A DNA stretch of 64,000 nucleotides from JALZDI01 sp965653225 (GCA_965653225.1 CBFGZI010000003.1:5066-69065), one strand, 5' to 3'; shown: positions 17,031 to 25,383, counted from the stretch's first letter. A program made the numbers and translations. The notes: generated from the sequence alone by a model not told the origin.

Positions 17031-17197
17031 CGGCGGAAGCCCGGGCCCTTGGTCGGCCCGGCCGTCCCGTGCGACTTGTTGGACCCGTCGCGCTTGGCCG
17101 ACTTCGCGCTGGCGTGCTGCTGGTCGTGCTTGCGCTCGAGCGCCTCGCGGAACTTCCGGCGTACGTCGTCGTCCTTGGCGTCCGGTTCTGCAGCCAC
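17018..17197 (-). CDS. DUF5302 small basic protein
   Basis: A 59-residue protein with the DUF5302 pattern: an acidic start (AAEPDAKDDDVRRKFREALERK), a charged linker rich in Ser, Lys and Gly, and an FRRK ending. GTG at 17197 is set by GGGGAGG six nucleotides upstream. It is found widely in actinobacteria with unknown role. Its final codons are part of a 14-bp repeat array continuing past the stop. Confidence 0.85.
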   Translation of the reverse strand: MAAEPDAKDDDVRRKFREALERKHDQQHASAKSAKRDGSNKSHGTAGPTKGPGFRRKTG

Positions 17198-17310
17198 GGA
17201 AACCTCCCCGTGTCGTCGGCCGCGCGGGCGGCTGTTCTCCTCAGGCTCGCATGCGGCGGCTCCCTCGCGCCAGAGGGTTTCCGCGAGGGCCCGGCGCGTC
17301 GCGAGCGCCG

Positions 17311-17365
17311 ACAGTCGCGTGTCAGGTCTCGATACATCTGGAGCCCAGGCGCTGACACGCGACCA
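17311..17365. repeat. Palindromic intergenic repeat, copy 2
   Basis: Perfect 12-bp inverted repeat, GTCGCGTGTCAG (17313-17324) and CTGACACGCGAC (17351-17362), spanning 50 nt, with a smaller CTGG/CCAG stem inside. It shares its arms and the CTCGA-x-ACATC loop core with 84-140. It is placed about 35 bp downstream of the Gfo/Idh/MocA gene stop. Confidence 0.65.
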
Positions 17366-17397
17366 GTGCCGGCCGCGTCCCGGCAGTGCCAGGGCGT

Positions 17398-18480
17398 CTA
17401 GAGCTCTTCCGGCGCGCCCGTCTGCACCGCCACGTGGTCGCACACCCGCATGACGTCCTCGGTCAGCGACACGGCACGCACGCCGTCCTCGATCGTCGGC
17501 AGACCGTCCGGGGAGCCGCCCCGCACCGCGGCGTACGCGTCGGCGACGAACGCGTCGAAGCAGTCCAGGTAGCCCTGCGGGTGGCCGGGCGGCACCAGGC
17601 TCAGCCGCGCGGCGTCGGGGTCCAGCGTCCCGGGGTCGCGCTCGACGATGCGCGTCCCGTCGCGGCCGCCGACCCACAGCGTGTTGGGCTCCTCCTGCCA
17701 GAACACGACCGAGTGCTCCGAGCCGTCGACCTCGAGCCAGAGCCGGTTCTTGCGCCCGGGCGAGACCTGCGACACCACCACCGACCCGAGGGCACCCGAG
17801 TCGCCGGTGAGGCTGACCACGACCGCGTCCTCGGTCGGCCGTCCGGCCACGAACGTGCGCCGCTGCGCGGCGTGCACCCGCAGTCGCTCGCCGGTGACGA
17901 ACTCCGCGAGGTCGCACCAGTGCGAGCCGATGTCGGCGAACGCGCGCGAGCGGCCGCCCTGTACGTCGTCGACGCGCCAGTTGGTGTCCTCGTCGCGCGT
18001 CAGCCAGTCCTGGAGGTACGTGCCGTGCACCAGGCGGACCGTGCCCACCTCGCCGTTGCGCACCATGGCGCGGGCCTGGCGGGCCATGGCGTGGTAGCGG
18101 TACACGAACGGCACGGCGACGACCCGCCCGGCCGAGTCCGCCCGGTCGCGTACTGCCCTGGCCTCGGCCAGCGACGTGGCGACCGGCTTCTCGCAGACCA
18201 CGTGCAGCCCGTTGTCGAGAGCTGCGGTCGTCAGCGCCGCGTGCGTGTCGTTGGGCGTGCACACGTGTACGACGTCGAGGCTGGTGTCGGCGACCACGTC
18301 CTCGGCCGTGGCGTAGCCCGTGGACACGCCGAGCCGCTGCGCCTCGGCCTCCGACCGTTGCGGCGTCGAGGCCGCCACGCCGACCACCTCGGCCCCGGTC
18401 AGGCGTGCGGACCGGACGTGCACACCCCCGATGAAGCCGGTCCCGATGACCGCGACTCGGAGTCTGTCGCTACTGCTCAT
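17398..18480 (-). CDS. Gfo/Idh/MocA family oxidoreductase
   Basis: A 360-residue NAD(P)-dependent sugar or inositol dehydrogenase: VAVIGTGFIGGVHVRSA Rossmann loop, VHVCTPNDTH, the diagnostic HVVCEKPVA with its Lys, and DIGSHWCDLAEFVTGE holding the catalytic His region. The C-terminal half is the usual open beta-sheet substrate domain. Family substrates include inositol and other cyclic sugars; the sequence does not decide. No transporter is in the same operon. Divergent from the LURP-one-like gene. Confidence 0.9.
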   Translation of the reverse strand: MSSSDRLRVAVIGTGFIGGVHVRSARLTGAEVVGVAASTPQRSEAEAQRLGVSTGYATAEDVVADTSLDVVHVCTPNDTHAALTTAALDNGLHVVCEKPVATSLAEARAVRDRADSAGRVVAVPFVYRYHAMARQARAMVRNGEVGTVRLVHGTYLQDWLTRDEDTNWRVDDVQGGRSRAFADIGSHWCDLAEFVTGERLRVHAAQRRTFVAGRPTEDAVVVSLTGDSGALGSVVVSQVSPGRKNRLWLEVDGSEHSVVFWQEEPNTLWVGGRDGTRIVERDPGTLDPDAARLSLVPPGHPQGYLDCFDAFVADAYAAVRGGSPDGLPTIEDGVRAVSLTEDVMRVCDHVAVQTGAPEEL

Positions 18481-18546
18481 GCTGTGGCTCCCGGTGCTGG
18501 CGATCGGCCCGTCGGCCGACTGGTCCCGCGTGGAACACTAGGGGCC

Positions 18547-19167
18547 ATGTCCACGCCGCAGCATCAGTTCACGCCGAACCCGATGTACGTCCCGAAGTTC
18601 TACGTGCGGCAGCGGATCACGCTGATGGTGAACCAGTACGAGGTCTACCCGGCCAACCCCGACGGCAGTGAGGGACCGCTGCTGGCGTTCGCGCAGCAGA
18701 AGCGGATGGCGTTCAAGGAAGAGGTCACCTTCTTCACCGACCAGGCCAAGTCGCGCCCGGTGTTCTCGTTCAAGGCGCGCAAGCGGCTCGACCTCGGCTC
18801 GGGCTACGACGTGTTCGACGAGGTCGGACGGCCACTCGGGCACTTCCGCAAGGAGTTCGGGGCCAGCCTGCTGCGCTCGACCTGGGCTCTGTCCGGGCCC
18901 GGCCTGGAGGCGGGCGGAACCGAGCGCAACCTCTTCGTCGCGCTGCTGCGCCGGATCTGGGACTTCATCCCGTTCCTGGGTGAGGTGTGGATCCCGTTCA
19001 TCTTCCACTTCGACTTCACCGACCGGGCCACCGGAGCGCCGGTGATGTCCAGCGAGCGCAAGCCGTCGATCCGCGACAGCTACATCGTGGACGTCCCCGA
19101 CGAGCGGCTCGACTTCCGGCTGGCCGCCTCGATGGCGGTCGCTCTCGACGCGCTGCAGAGCCGCTGA
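18547..19167 (+). CDS. LURP-one/Tubby-like (scramblase-related) family protein
   Basis: A 206-residue beta-barrel-like protein: FYVRQRITLMVNQYEVYPANPDG at the start, repeated beta-hairpin segments (FSFKARKRLDLGSGYDVFDEVGRPLGHFRKEF), and a central hydrophobic helix around RIWDFIPFLGEVWIPFIF. This resembles LURP-one-related/phospholipid-scramblase-like proteins, which can bind lipids. ATG at 18547; the coding style fails upstream. Function unknown. Confidence 0.7.
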   Translation: MSTPQHQFTPNPMYVPKFYVRQRITLMVNQYEVYPANPDGSEGPLLAFAQQKRMAFKEEVTFFTDQAKSRPVFSFKARKRLDLGSGYDVFDEVGRPLGHFRKEFGASLLRSTWALSGPGLEAGGTERNLFVALLRRIWDFIPFLGEVWIPFIFHFDFTDRATGAPVMSSERKPSIRDSYIVDVPDERLDFRLAASMAVALDALQSR

Positions 19168-19321
19168 GCGCCGGAGCCCAGCCGACCGGGCGCGCGGCTG
19201 AGCACGGCAGGCTGCCCACGTGCCGAATAGCACACCTGAAATTACTTACCCAAACCAATGCAAAACGGCACACTCAACGTGTGCCGCTGCAGCGCTGGAT
19301 GTTCGTCGAGAAGGTCGCCGG

Positions 19322-20266
19322 GTGAAGGAGCCCGTGCGTCGCCGCTGCGCCGTGGTCGCCGCGGTCCTCGCCGCCGCCACCGGCGCCGGGGCGGTCAGCG
19401 GCTGCGACCCCTACGCCGCCCCGCCAAAGGACGTCGTGACACTGTCGGTCTCCTCGCTGCACAACCCGTACTTCCGCGCGCTGCGCACCGGCGCGCGGCA
19501 GGCCGCGGACGCCTCCGGCGTACGGCTGGAGGTCGTGGGCGCGGGCAACAGCCTGGACCGGCAGGCGAAGCAGGTACGCAAGGCCGTCAGGCACGGCAGC
19601 GACGCCGTCCTGGTCAACCCGGTCGACTCACTGACCGCCGACACCGCCCTGCGGCCCGTGCTGCACACGAAGGTGCCGGTGGTCGCCGTGGACCGCAGCC
19701 TGCCGGGCGCCGACGTGGAGAGCACCGTGGTCTCCGACGACGCCGACGGGGGCATGCAGGCCGCGGAGGCCGTGGCCGAGGCGGTGGACGGCCCCGGGCA
19801 GGTGATCCACCTGCAGGGCGTGCCGAACACCTCGTCGAGCATGAACCGGGGCCGCGGCTTCGAGAAGGCGATCGGCTACCACGACGAGCTCGACGTCGTC
19901 GCCGAGCAGCCGGCGTACTACGACCGCGGGTCGGCCCGCGAGGTCACCTCGCAGCTGCTGAGGGCATACCCCCACGTCAAGGCGATCTTCGCCGAGAACG
20001 ACGAGATGGCGCTCGGGGCGATCGACGCCCTCGGCGACCGGGCCGGCACCGACGTGCAGGTGGTCGGGTACGACGGCATCCCGCAGGCCCTGCGTGCGAT
20101 CCAGTCCGGGCGGATGTACGCGACGGTCGCCCAGGCGCCCGAGCAGATCGGCCGGACCGCGGTCGAGCAGGCGGTGTCGGCCATCGACGGCGGGCTGGTG
20201 GCGCCGCACGTCCCCGTTGGCGTGCAGCTGGTGACCGGTGGCAACGTCAACGACTTTCTCTACTAG
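19322..20266 (+). CDS. Sugar-binding lipoprotein of the periplasmic-binding protein type 1 (RbsB-like) family
   Basis: A 314-residue lipoprotein. A signal peptide ends in the lipobox AVSGC. The mature part is a ribose-binding-like fold: LSVSSLHNPYFRALRTGARQAA, DAVLVNPVDS, VPVVAVDRSLPGADVESTVVSDD and IFAENDEMALGAIDA. Such proteins deliver sugars to ABC importers or chemoreceptors, yet no permease or ATPase gene is adjacent. GTG at 19322 follows GAAGG; GTG at 19334 is an alternative. The upstream 60 bp is unusually AT-rich, which may be its promoter. Confidence 0.85.
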   Translation: MKEPVRRRCAVVAAVLAAATGAGAVSGCDPYAAPPKDVVTLSVSSLHNPYFRALRTGARQAADASGVRLEVVGAGNSLDRQAKQVRKAVRHGSDAVLVNPVDSLTADTALRPVLHTKVPVVAVDRSLPGADVESTVVSDDADGGMQAAEAVAEAVDGPGQVIHLQGVPNTSSSMNRGRGFEKAIGYHDELDVVAEQPAYYDRGSAREVTSQLLRAYPHVKAIFAENDEMALGAIDALGDRAGTDVQVVGYDGIPQALRAIQSGRMYATVAQAPEQIGRTAVEQAVSAIDGGLVAPHVPVGVQLVTGGNVNDFLY

Positions 20267-20299
20267 GCCCTCCACGTGGTCGCGGGCCAACGGCCCCGG

Positions 20300-20659
20300 T
20301 CAGGCCGGTTTCAGCGGGTCGTGGCCGATCGTCATCAGCCGGTGCCGCCAGTGCGCCTCCCCCGCGGTCGGCTCGAGGTCGTCCCGCCGCTCGGCGAGCA
20401 CGCGGTCGACCACGTTGCGCATCACCCGCGCGTCCTCGTCGCTGATGTCGGTGCGGCGCTTGCCGAGGATGTGGAGTACGTGCCGTCCCGTCTCGGTACC
20501 CGACTGCTCGGGCAGGGTCTCGGTATCGGGGTCGGCCGACCGGGTGCGCAGCCACTCGTCCAGCTCGCGTGAGGTCATGTTCACCACGCGGTGAAAGTCG
20601 GTCCACAGCTCGTCGCTCACGGCCGTCTCGGCCACGTCCATCACCTCCGTATCGCTCAC
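20300..20659 (-). CDS. DUF3140 domain protein
   Basis: A 119-residue protein. ELWTDFHRVVNMTSRELDEWL is the DUF3140 signature, followed by GRHVLHILGKRRTDISDEDARVMRNVVDRV and a C-terminal HWRHRLMTIGHDPLK. Some relatives are described as DNA-binding. It overlaps the NrtR-like gene by 4 bp (ATGA) and is therefore the second gene of that operon. Role unknown. Confidence 0.82.
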   Translation of the reverse strand: MSDTEVMDVAETAVSDELWTDFHRVVNMTSRELDEWLRTRSADPDTETLPEQSGTETGRHVLHILGKRRTDISDEDARVMRNVVDRVLAERRDDLEPTAGEAHWRHRLMTIGHDPLKPA

Positions 20660-21453
20660 TGGTCGGCTACCCCGACATCGGTGCCGCTAACTCCGGTGCC
20701 GCCGGCCTCCGCGCCTCTGCCGGACCTGCCACCGAACCCCTCGCCGGTCCCCCACGGATGGAACGACGTGCGCGTCAACGGCGGGTGCAGCAGCTCTGCC
20801 CGGCCGCGCCGGTACAGCTGCGCCGGCCGACCGCCGCGCCTGGTCACGTGCTCGCCGGTCTCGACCACGAACCCGTCAGCGCCGGTGACCTTCCGGTGGA
20901 AGTTGCCGGGATCGAGCCGGCGACCCCACACGACCTCGTAGACCCGGCGCAGGTCGGCGATGGTGAACTCCTCACCGCAGAACGCGGTGCCGATGGTGGA
21001 GTACTCCAGCTTCGCCTGCGCGCGCTCGACGCCGTCCTGCATAATCCGGCGGTGGTCGAAGGCCATTGGCTGCCCGCGCAGCAGCTCGTCTACCGGGACC
21101 CACCGCGCCGGGGCGTCCGCGCCCGCCGCCGGCTCCGGCGCGTCTGGGGCGACCGCCAGCCACGCCACGCTCACTGTAGGTGACCGCGGGTCACGACCGG
21201 GCTCGCCGTACGACGCGAGCTGCTCCAGGTGCACCTCGTCCGCGCCCGTCGCCGCCAGCGCGGCCAGCTCTCGCCGGGCAGCGAGGTGCAGGGTCTCCTC
21301 GACGCGGACGAAACCGCTGGGCAACGCCGCGAAGCCGGCGTACGGCTCGACCGGGCGGCGTGTCACCAGCGCGCAGAGCCGTTCCTCGCGGATGGTCAGC
21401 ACCACGAGGTCCACGGTCACCGCGAACCGCGCGTGGTCGCTGAGATCGGCCAT
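20656..21453 (-). CDS. NrtR-like Nudix transcriptional regulator
   Basis: A 265-residue protein. The N-terminal Nudix fold has a degenerate box (GFVRVEETLHLAARRELAAL): the RE is kept, but the EE pair expected next is lost, so hydrolysis is doubtful. A winged-helix domain follows (FTIADLRRVYEVVWGRRLDPGNFHRKV), the arrangement of NrtR regulators of NAD synthesis, which sense ADP-ribose-type ligands. A glycine-rich tail ends the protein. ATG at 21453; first gene of an operon with DUF3140. Its target genes are not in view. Confidence 0.85.
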   Translation of the reverse strand: MADLSDHARFAVTVDLVVLTIREERLCALVTRRPVEPYAGFAALPSGFVRVEETLHLAARRELAALAATGADEVHLEQLASYGEPGRDPRSPTVSVAWLAVAPDAPEPAAGADAPARWVPVDELLRGQPMAFDHRRIMQDGVERAQAKLEYSTIGTAFCGEEFTIADLRRVYEVVWGRRLDPGNFHRKVTGADGFVVETGEHVTRRGGRPAQLYRRGRAELLHPPLTRTSFHPWGTGEGFGGRSGRGAEAGGTGVSGTDVGVADQ

Positions 21454-21520
21454 GTCGACGACCCTACGAAACGTGGCGACTGGCGTAGTATTGGCCCGGT
21501 CCAGGGCTCTGGAGACCGGT

Positions 21521-22465
21521 ATGCGCGGCACGTTCGTGGGGAACAGCACAGCGTCCCGGGGACACTTGGAGCACATAGCGATGCTCTACCAAGGTGTCCG
21601 CGAGTACGTCGAAGGCATCCTGGGCTTTCTCCAGGAGGGCGGCGACTTTCCTGCCCTGGTCGCGGTGCCCGGCCCGCACGCGGACCTGCTCCGGCGGCAC
21701 ATGAGCGGTCTCTCCGACCGGACCCAGTTCGTCGACATGCACCTGCTCGGCCGCAACCCCCGCCGGATCATCCCCGCGATCCGGGAGTTCCTCGAGGGCC
21801 ACCCGGACCGTCACGTGGACTTCGTCGGCGAGCCGATCTGGCCCGGCCGCACCGCCGCCGAGGTGGCCGAGGCGACCCAGCACGAGTCGCTGCTGAACCT
21901 TGCGTTCGGCGAGACATCCATGTCGATCCTTTGCCCGTACGACGTCGAGCGGCTCGACCCCTCGGTCCTCGACGACTCCCTCCGGACCCATCCGGTGGTC
22001 ATCGAGCGCGGCGAGCGGCGCGACAGCGCGCAGTACACCGATCCGGCCACGTTGTGCGAGCCCGGACGGTGGCCGCTTCCACCACCGCCCTGGGGCGCCC
22101 GGGTGCTCGCGTTCGACGCCCGGCACCTCGTCCGGGTCCGGCACGTCGTACAACGCCGTGCCGCTGAGGCCGGGCTCGCCCACGAGCCGATGCACGACCT
22201 GCTGCTGGCGATCAACGAGGCGGCCACCAACACCGTGCGACACGGTCCGGGCCGCGGGATCCTGCGGCTGTGGCAGGAGCCGGGTTCGCTGGTGTGCGAG
22301 ATCCGCGACCGGGGCCGCATCGACGACCCGCTGGCCGACCGCTACTTTCCCGACGACGAGGCGGAGGGCGGCTGGGGCCTGCTGCTGGTCAACCAGCTGT
22401 GCGACCTGGTCGAGCTGCGCTCCGACGCAGGTGGGACGACCCTGCGGATGCACATGTCGCTGTGA
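21521..22465 (+). CDS. MEDS-domain anti-sigma/histidine-kinase-like ATPase
   Basis: A 314-residue regulator. An N-terminal MEDS-type sensory domain (YQGVREYVEGILGFLQEGG, PALVAVPGPHADLLRRHM) precedes a GHKL ATPase domain with the N box in LLLAINEAATNTVRHG and glycine boxes in EIRDRGRIDDPL and EGGWGLLLVNQLCD. Relatives are serine-kinase-like anti-sigma factors in stress and redox signalling. ATG at 21521 follows GGAG. Divergent from the NrtR-like gene. No sigma factor or anti-anti-sigma gene is adjacent. Confidence 0.85.
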   Translation: MRGTFVGNSTASRGHLEHIAMLYQGVREYVEGILGFLQEGGDFPALVAVPGPHADLLRRHMSGLSDRTQFVDMHLLGRNPRRIIPAIREFLEGHPDRHVDFVGEPIWPGRTAAEVAEATQHESLLNLAFGETSMSILCPYDVERLDPSVLDDSLRTHPVVIERGERRDSAQYTDPATLCEPGRWPLPPPPWGARVLAFDARHLVRVRHVVQRRAAEAGLAHEPMHDLLLAINEAATNTVRHGPGRGILRLWQEPGSLVCEIRDRGRIDDPLADRYFPDDEAEGGWGLLLVNQLCDLVELRSDAGGTTLRMHMSL

Positions 22466-22488
22466 GCCGGTCCGCTCGCCGAAAACCA

Positions 22489-22505
22489 CCCCCATCGGCT
22501 GGGGG
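22489..22505 (+). terminator. Hairpin downstream of the MEDS gene
   Basis: CCCCCA and TGGGGG pair around TCGGC, 23 bp after the stop. There is no T-run. The GGG of its right arm can instead pair with GCGCCC at 22520-22525, so two exclusive folds are possible. Confidence 0.5.
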
Positions 22506-22526
22506 CGCGGCGTATTCTTGCGCCCG

Positions 22527-22566
22527 ACGGAGGAGAGCCGCCGCAGGAGCGGCGAGCACCCTCCGA
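22527..22566 (+). promoter_or_regulatory. Structured 5' leader of the lipoprotein gene
   Basis: CGGAGG and CCTCCG enclose a GCCGC/GCGGC inner stem, just upstream of the GGGGGG ribosome site at 22575-22580. It does not match a riboswitch class I recognise. Confidence 0.3.
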
Positions 22567-22584
22567 CTGAGTCTGGGGGGCTTC

Positions 22585-23283
22585 ATGCGAGGACGGTTCT
22601 GGGCCGCTGCGGTGAGCGGGTTGCTCATGCTCTCACTGCTGGGATGCGGGAACGCCTCGACCGTGCGCACGGCGACCCCCGCCAAGCCGGCTACCGGCGT
22701 CTGCGACGGGGTGGCGAAGTGTCACGTCGTAGCAAACACCGATGTCGACGGCGACGGCGTCCGAGACCAGGTCGGCTTCGTGGTCCAGACCAAGCGACAC
22801 GTGGTCGTCTACGTCAAGGCCGCCACCGGGCAACGGGTCAAGCGCGACATGAACGTGCTGTGGTTCCCGCGCGGTGAGTTCTACGGCGCCGCACCGGTCG
22901 ACGGGCAGCCCGGGTCCGAGCTCGTCGTCGGCAGCACGATGGGCGCGCACACCCTGTGGTTCACCACACTGACCATGCGGAACGGGCGGCTGGTCCGGCT
23001 CGACCCGCCCGGCCATGGCAAGGAGTGGATGATCGACGGTGCGTTCTCGTTCTTCGCCGGCGTGGTCCGGAGCGTCGAGAACGGCACCGTGGTGGTCACC
23101 CTGCGGCAGGCCGCCCGCAACGGGGTGCGTCCGACCTTCACCGGCTCCGACCGCACCTTCGCCTGGAACGGCAACGGGTGGCAGCACCGGTCGACGACCC
23201 GGACCCACTACGCGAACGACAAGGCCGCCGACGTGGTCGGCGGCTGGCACGTGGCAGGGCTGCGGCGCTTTCCCGAGTTCTGA
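22585..23283 (+). CDS. Lipoprotein of unknown function with a DxDGDG motif
   Basis: A 232-residue secreted lipoprotein. The signal peptide MRGRFWAAAVSGLLMLSLLGC ends in a lipobox, followed by a Thr/Pro-rich linker. NTDVDGDGVRDQVGFVVQ looks like a calcium-binding FG-GAP/EF-like loop. The rest is predicted beta-rich (LWFPRGEFYGAAPVDGQPG, LVVGSTMGAHTLWF), like a repeat-poor propeller or immunoglobulin-like fold. A GGGGGG ribosome site precedes the ATG. No family recognised. Confidence 0.75.
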   Translation: MRGRFWAAAVSGLLMLSLLGCGNASTVRTATPAKPATGVCDGVAKCHVVANTDVDGDGVRDQVGFVVQTKRHVVVYVKAATGQRVKRDMNVLWFPRGEFYGAAPVDGQPGSELVVGSTMGAHTLWFTTLTMRNGRLVRLDPPGHGKEWMIDGAFSFFAGVVRSVENGTVVVTLRQAARNGVRPTFTGSDRTFAWNGNGWQHRSTTRTHYANDKAADVVGGWHVAGLRRFPEF

Positions 23284-23310
23284 TCGGCTCTCGCGAGTAC
23301 CGTCTGTGGT

Positions 23311-23571
23311 GTGAGGGGCGACCGAGTCGAGATCGTCGTCGACGCCGGAGAGGGCATCCGGGTCTACGAGATCACCGCGACCCGCGCCGGCCGACGGGTC
23401 GAGGTGACTACCGGCCGCGGCCTGGTGGAGGTGGCCGAGGTGACCCGCGGCGGCAGCACCGTACGCTCCGCCCGGTTCATGGCATCCCGCGTCGTCGCGC
23501 TGGTCGAGCATCCCGCCGGAGAGGCGCCGGCGCGGATCTTCCCCGGTGTCGACGAGCCGCATCGCGGGTGA
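23311..23571 (+). CDS. Small hypothetical protein
   Basis: An 86-residue, mostly beta-rich protein (VEIVVDAGEGIRVYEITATRAGRRVEVTTGRGLVEVAEVTR) with a GTG start 27 bp after the lipoprotein gene. Coding bias is normal and no stop interrupts it. No recognised domain. It is followed by a strong palindrome that ends this transcription unit. Confidence 0.6.
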   Translation: MRGDRVEIVVDAGEGIRVYEITATRAGRRVEVTTGRGLVEVAEVTRGGSTVRSARFMASRVVALVEHPAGEAPARIFPGVDEPHRG

Positions 23572-23617
23572 AGCGCGAGCAAGGCATCCAGCGACAATGC
23601 GCGCCGTGGACAAGTGC

Positions 23618-23629
23618 GTTCCGCAGAAC
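23618..23629. repeat. TTCCGC-type dyad
   Basis: GTTCCGCAGAAC, nearly self-complementary, lies between GTGGACAAGTG and CACTTATCCAC, which form an imperfect outer stem (23606-23640). A related CCCGCAGAAC next to GTGGAC occurs near 57495. Confidence 0.45.
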
Positions 23630-23637
23630 ACACTTAT

Positions 23638-23677
23638 CCACGACGCCCGGGGTTCCGCGGAACCGCGGGCGTCGTGG
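23638..23677. terminator. 40-bp near-perfect palindrome, likely bidirectional terminator
   Basis: The two 20-nt halves match at 19 of 20 positions and centre on GGTTCCGCGGAACC. It lies between two converging genes (stops at 23571 and 23686). The central 18 bp recurs exactly at 56529-56546. Confidence 0.7.
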
Positions 23678-23685
23678 ACCGAAGG

Positions 23686-25383
23686 TCAGACCTGGGGCTT
23701 GACCGGCAGCGCACGGTCCTGGATCGACGCCTTGGCCGCCTCGACCGCCGCCTCCCACGCTCCCGTCGCCGAGTCGAACTCGCCGGTGATCCGGTCACTC
23801 TCGTCAGAGAAAGTCTGCCAACCCGCCGTGTTCCGGTAGTAGCAGGTCGAGGTGCACCACTGCGCGTCGAGGAGACCGCTGTACGCGGAGTCCATTGCCG
23901 AGACGGCGTCGTCGATGACGTCGAGCAGGCGGTCGTGCTCGGACTGGACCTCGCCGGGGACGGTTAAGGCATCCATGGCGTCTCGGACGTCCATGCGGTC
24001 GAGCGAGCCCTGGCTGAACTCGTCGTAGGCCTCGTTGTAGGTGACGAACGAGCCGGGGTCCTCGATCCGGTCCACGAAGTCGCTGGTCTCACCGCGCAGG
24101 TCGTCGTACGCCTCCAGTTCGGCACGCATGCCCGCCGCGTAGTCGTCGAGTGCGTTCAGGTCGTCAGTGCGTTGTTGCACGGCCGCGTCGTAGCTGGCTT
24201 GCCACTCCGCCAGCGTCTCCTCGGCATGCCGCACCAGCCGGTCGAGCACCCGCACCGCCTTGTCGCCGGCAGCGGACCCCACCAGCCCGTCGTCCTCGGC
24301 TGACAGGCTCGACAGAGCCGTCTCCAGTGGCGCCTGCGTCCGGGACCAGACCCCGAGGTTGTCGCCGTTGAGGGCTGACAGCGCCGCGAGCTGCTCGATC
24401 ACGTCGGTCGCGGCGGCCAGCCGCTTCCCCTCCGGGCTGGTGCTGTCCACGCCCGCCCGCGCCGCGCCCAGGGTCGCGGCCGTATCGGCCGCGTCCGCGG
24501 CGACGGCGCGAACGTCGGCCGTGTGGCGGGCGTCGGCCACCTGCGCCAGCAGCTCGTCGGTGGCGTCGGAGGCCATGCCGGCGACAGCCTCGCCCACGTA
24601 CTGCTCGACGTGGTGTACCGCGGCAGCGCTTCCGGGCATGGCGGCGACCGAAGTAGCCTCGACGGCCTTCAACTCCGCACGGGCGCGCGTCTCCTCACGC
24701 TCGGCCTTGACCAGGGCCGCGTGCAGATCCCCCCACTGCTCCAGGGACTGCTCGTCGAGATCTGAGAGAGCCGCTGTTGCCTCGGCCACCGCGACCTCGG
24801 CGCCGACGACATCGGTTGCGCGGGTGGCCAGGTCGCCCGAGCGCCCCTGGAGGTCGGAGAACCGCCCACGCAAACGAGGAAGTGAACGCTGTGCCTGCGC
24901 GGCCGCGCTGTGCAGGTCGGAGAAGTCGTCGACCGAGGTCAACGACGCGACGACAGGGCGGTACGTTCCGGCTGCCGCATCCAGCGCCTGGTGAACCGGG
25001 CGGTCACGCAGGAAGCTGGCCCCGGCCATGCCGCCCCAGCCGAACAATGGCGCTGCCACCGCAACCGCGGCTACGACGGCCCAGCGAGAACGCATTGCTC
25101 TGCCTGACACCACGGGCTCGTACGGCGATGGCGCGCCGGAATCCGCCCAGTGGTCATACGACACGGGTTCCCAGATCGCCGTCTGCTCGTCACCGACCGC
25201 TTCCGCCGTATCAGCCGGCCCGAGGACCACGGTTTCCTCGTTCGCGTCAGCTGACGGCGTTGAGGACAGGTCCTCGTGCGCGCGACCGCAATCCGCGCAG
25301 TAAGGCGCGACCCCATGCCGCGCAGCACCACACCAGGTGCAGAAGGCCGGTAGCCGGTCATGCGGCTGCCCAGAGAATGTCAT
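23686..25383 (-). CDS. Zinc-ribbon, single-pass membrane protein with long coiled-coil exterior
   Basis: A 565-residue protein of unrecognised family. The N terminus has a zinc ribbon (FCTWCGAARHGVAPYCADCGR). A low-complexity acidic linker leads to one membrane helix (RWAVVAAVAVAAPLFGWGGMAGASF, near residue 110). The remaining 430 residues are alanine- and charge-rich helices with heptad-like spacing, and a C-terminal CTSTC pair. The layout suggests a cytoplasmic zinc ribbon and an exported coiled-coil stalk. GGGGGGAG precedes the ATG at 25383. It may sense or anchor at the envelope (inference). Confidence 0.75.
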   Translation of the reverse strand: MTFSGQPHDRLPAFCTWCGAARHGVAPYCADCGRAHEDLSSTPSADANEETVVLGPADTAEAVGDEQTAIWEPVSYDHWADSGAPSPYEPVVSGRAMRSRWAVVAAVAVAAPLFGWGGMAGASFLRDRPVHQALDAAAGTYRPVVASLTSVDDFSDLHSAAAQAQRSLPRLRGRFSDLQGRSGDLATRATDVVGAEVAVAEATAALSDLDEQSLEQWGDLHAALVKAEREETRARAELKAVEATSVAAMPGSAAAVHHVEQYVGEAVAGMASDATDELLAQVADARHTADVRAVAADAADTAATLGAARAGVDSTSPEGKRLAAATDVIEQLAALSALNGDNLGVWSRTQAPLETALSSLSAEDDGLVGSAAGDKAVRVLDRLVRHAEETLAEWQASYDAAVQQRTDDLNALDDYAAGMRAELEAYDDLRGETSDFVDRIEDPGSFVTYNEAYDEFSQGSLDRMDVRDAMDALTVPGEVQSEHDRLLDVIDDAVSAMDSAYSGLLDAQWCTSTCYYRNTAGWQTFSDESDRITGEFDSATGAWEAAVEAAKASIQDRALPVKPQV

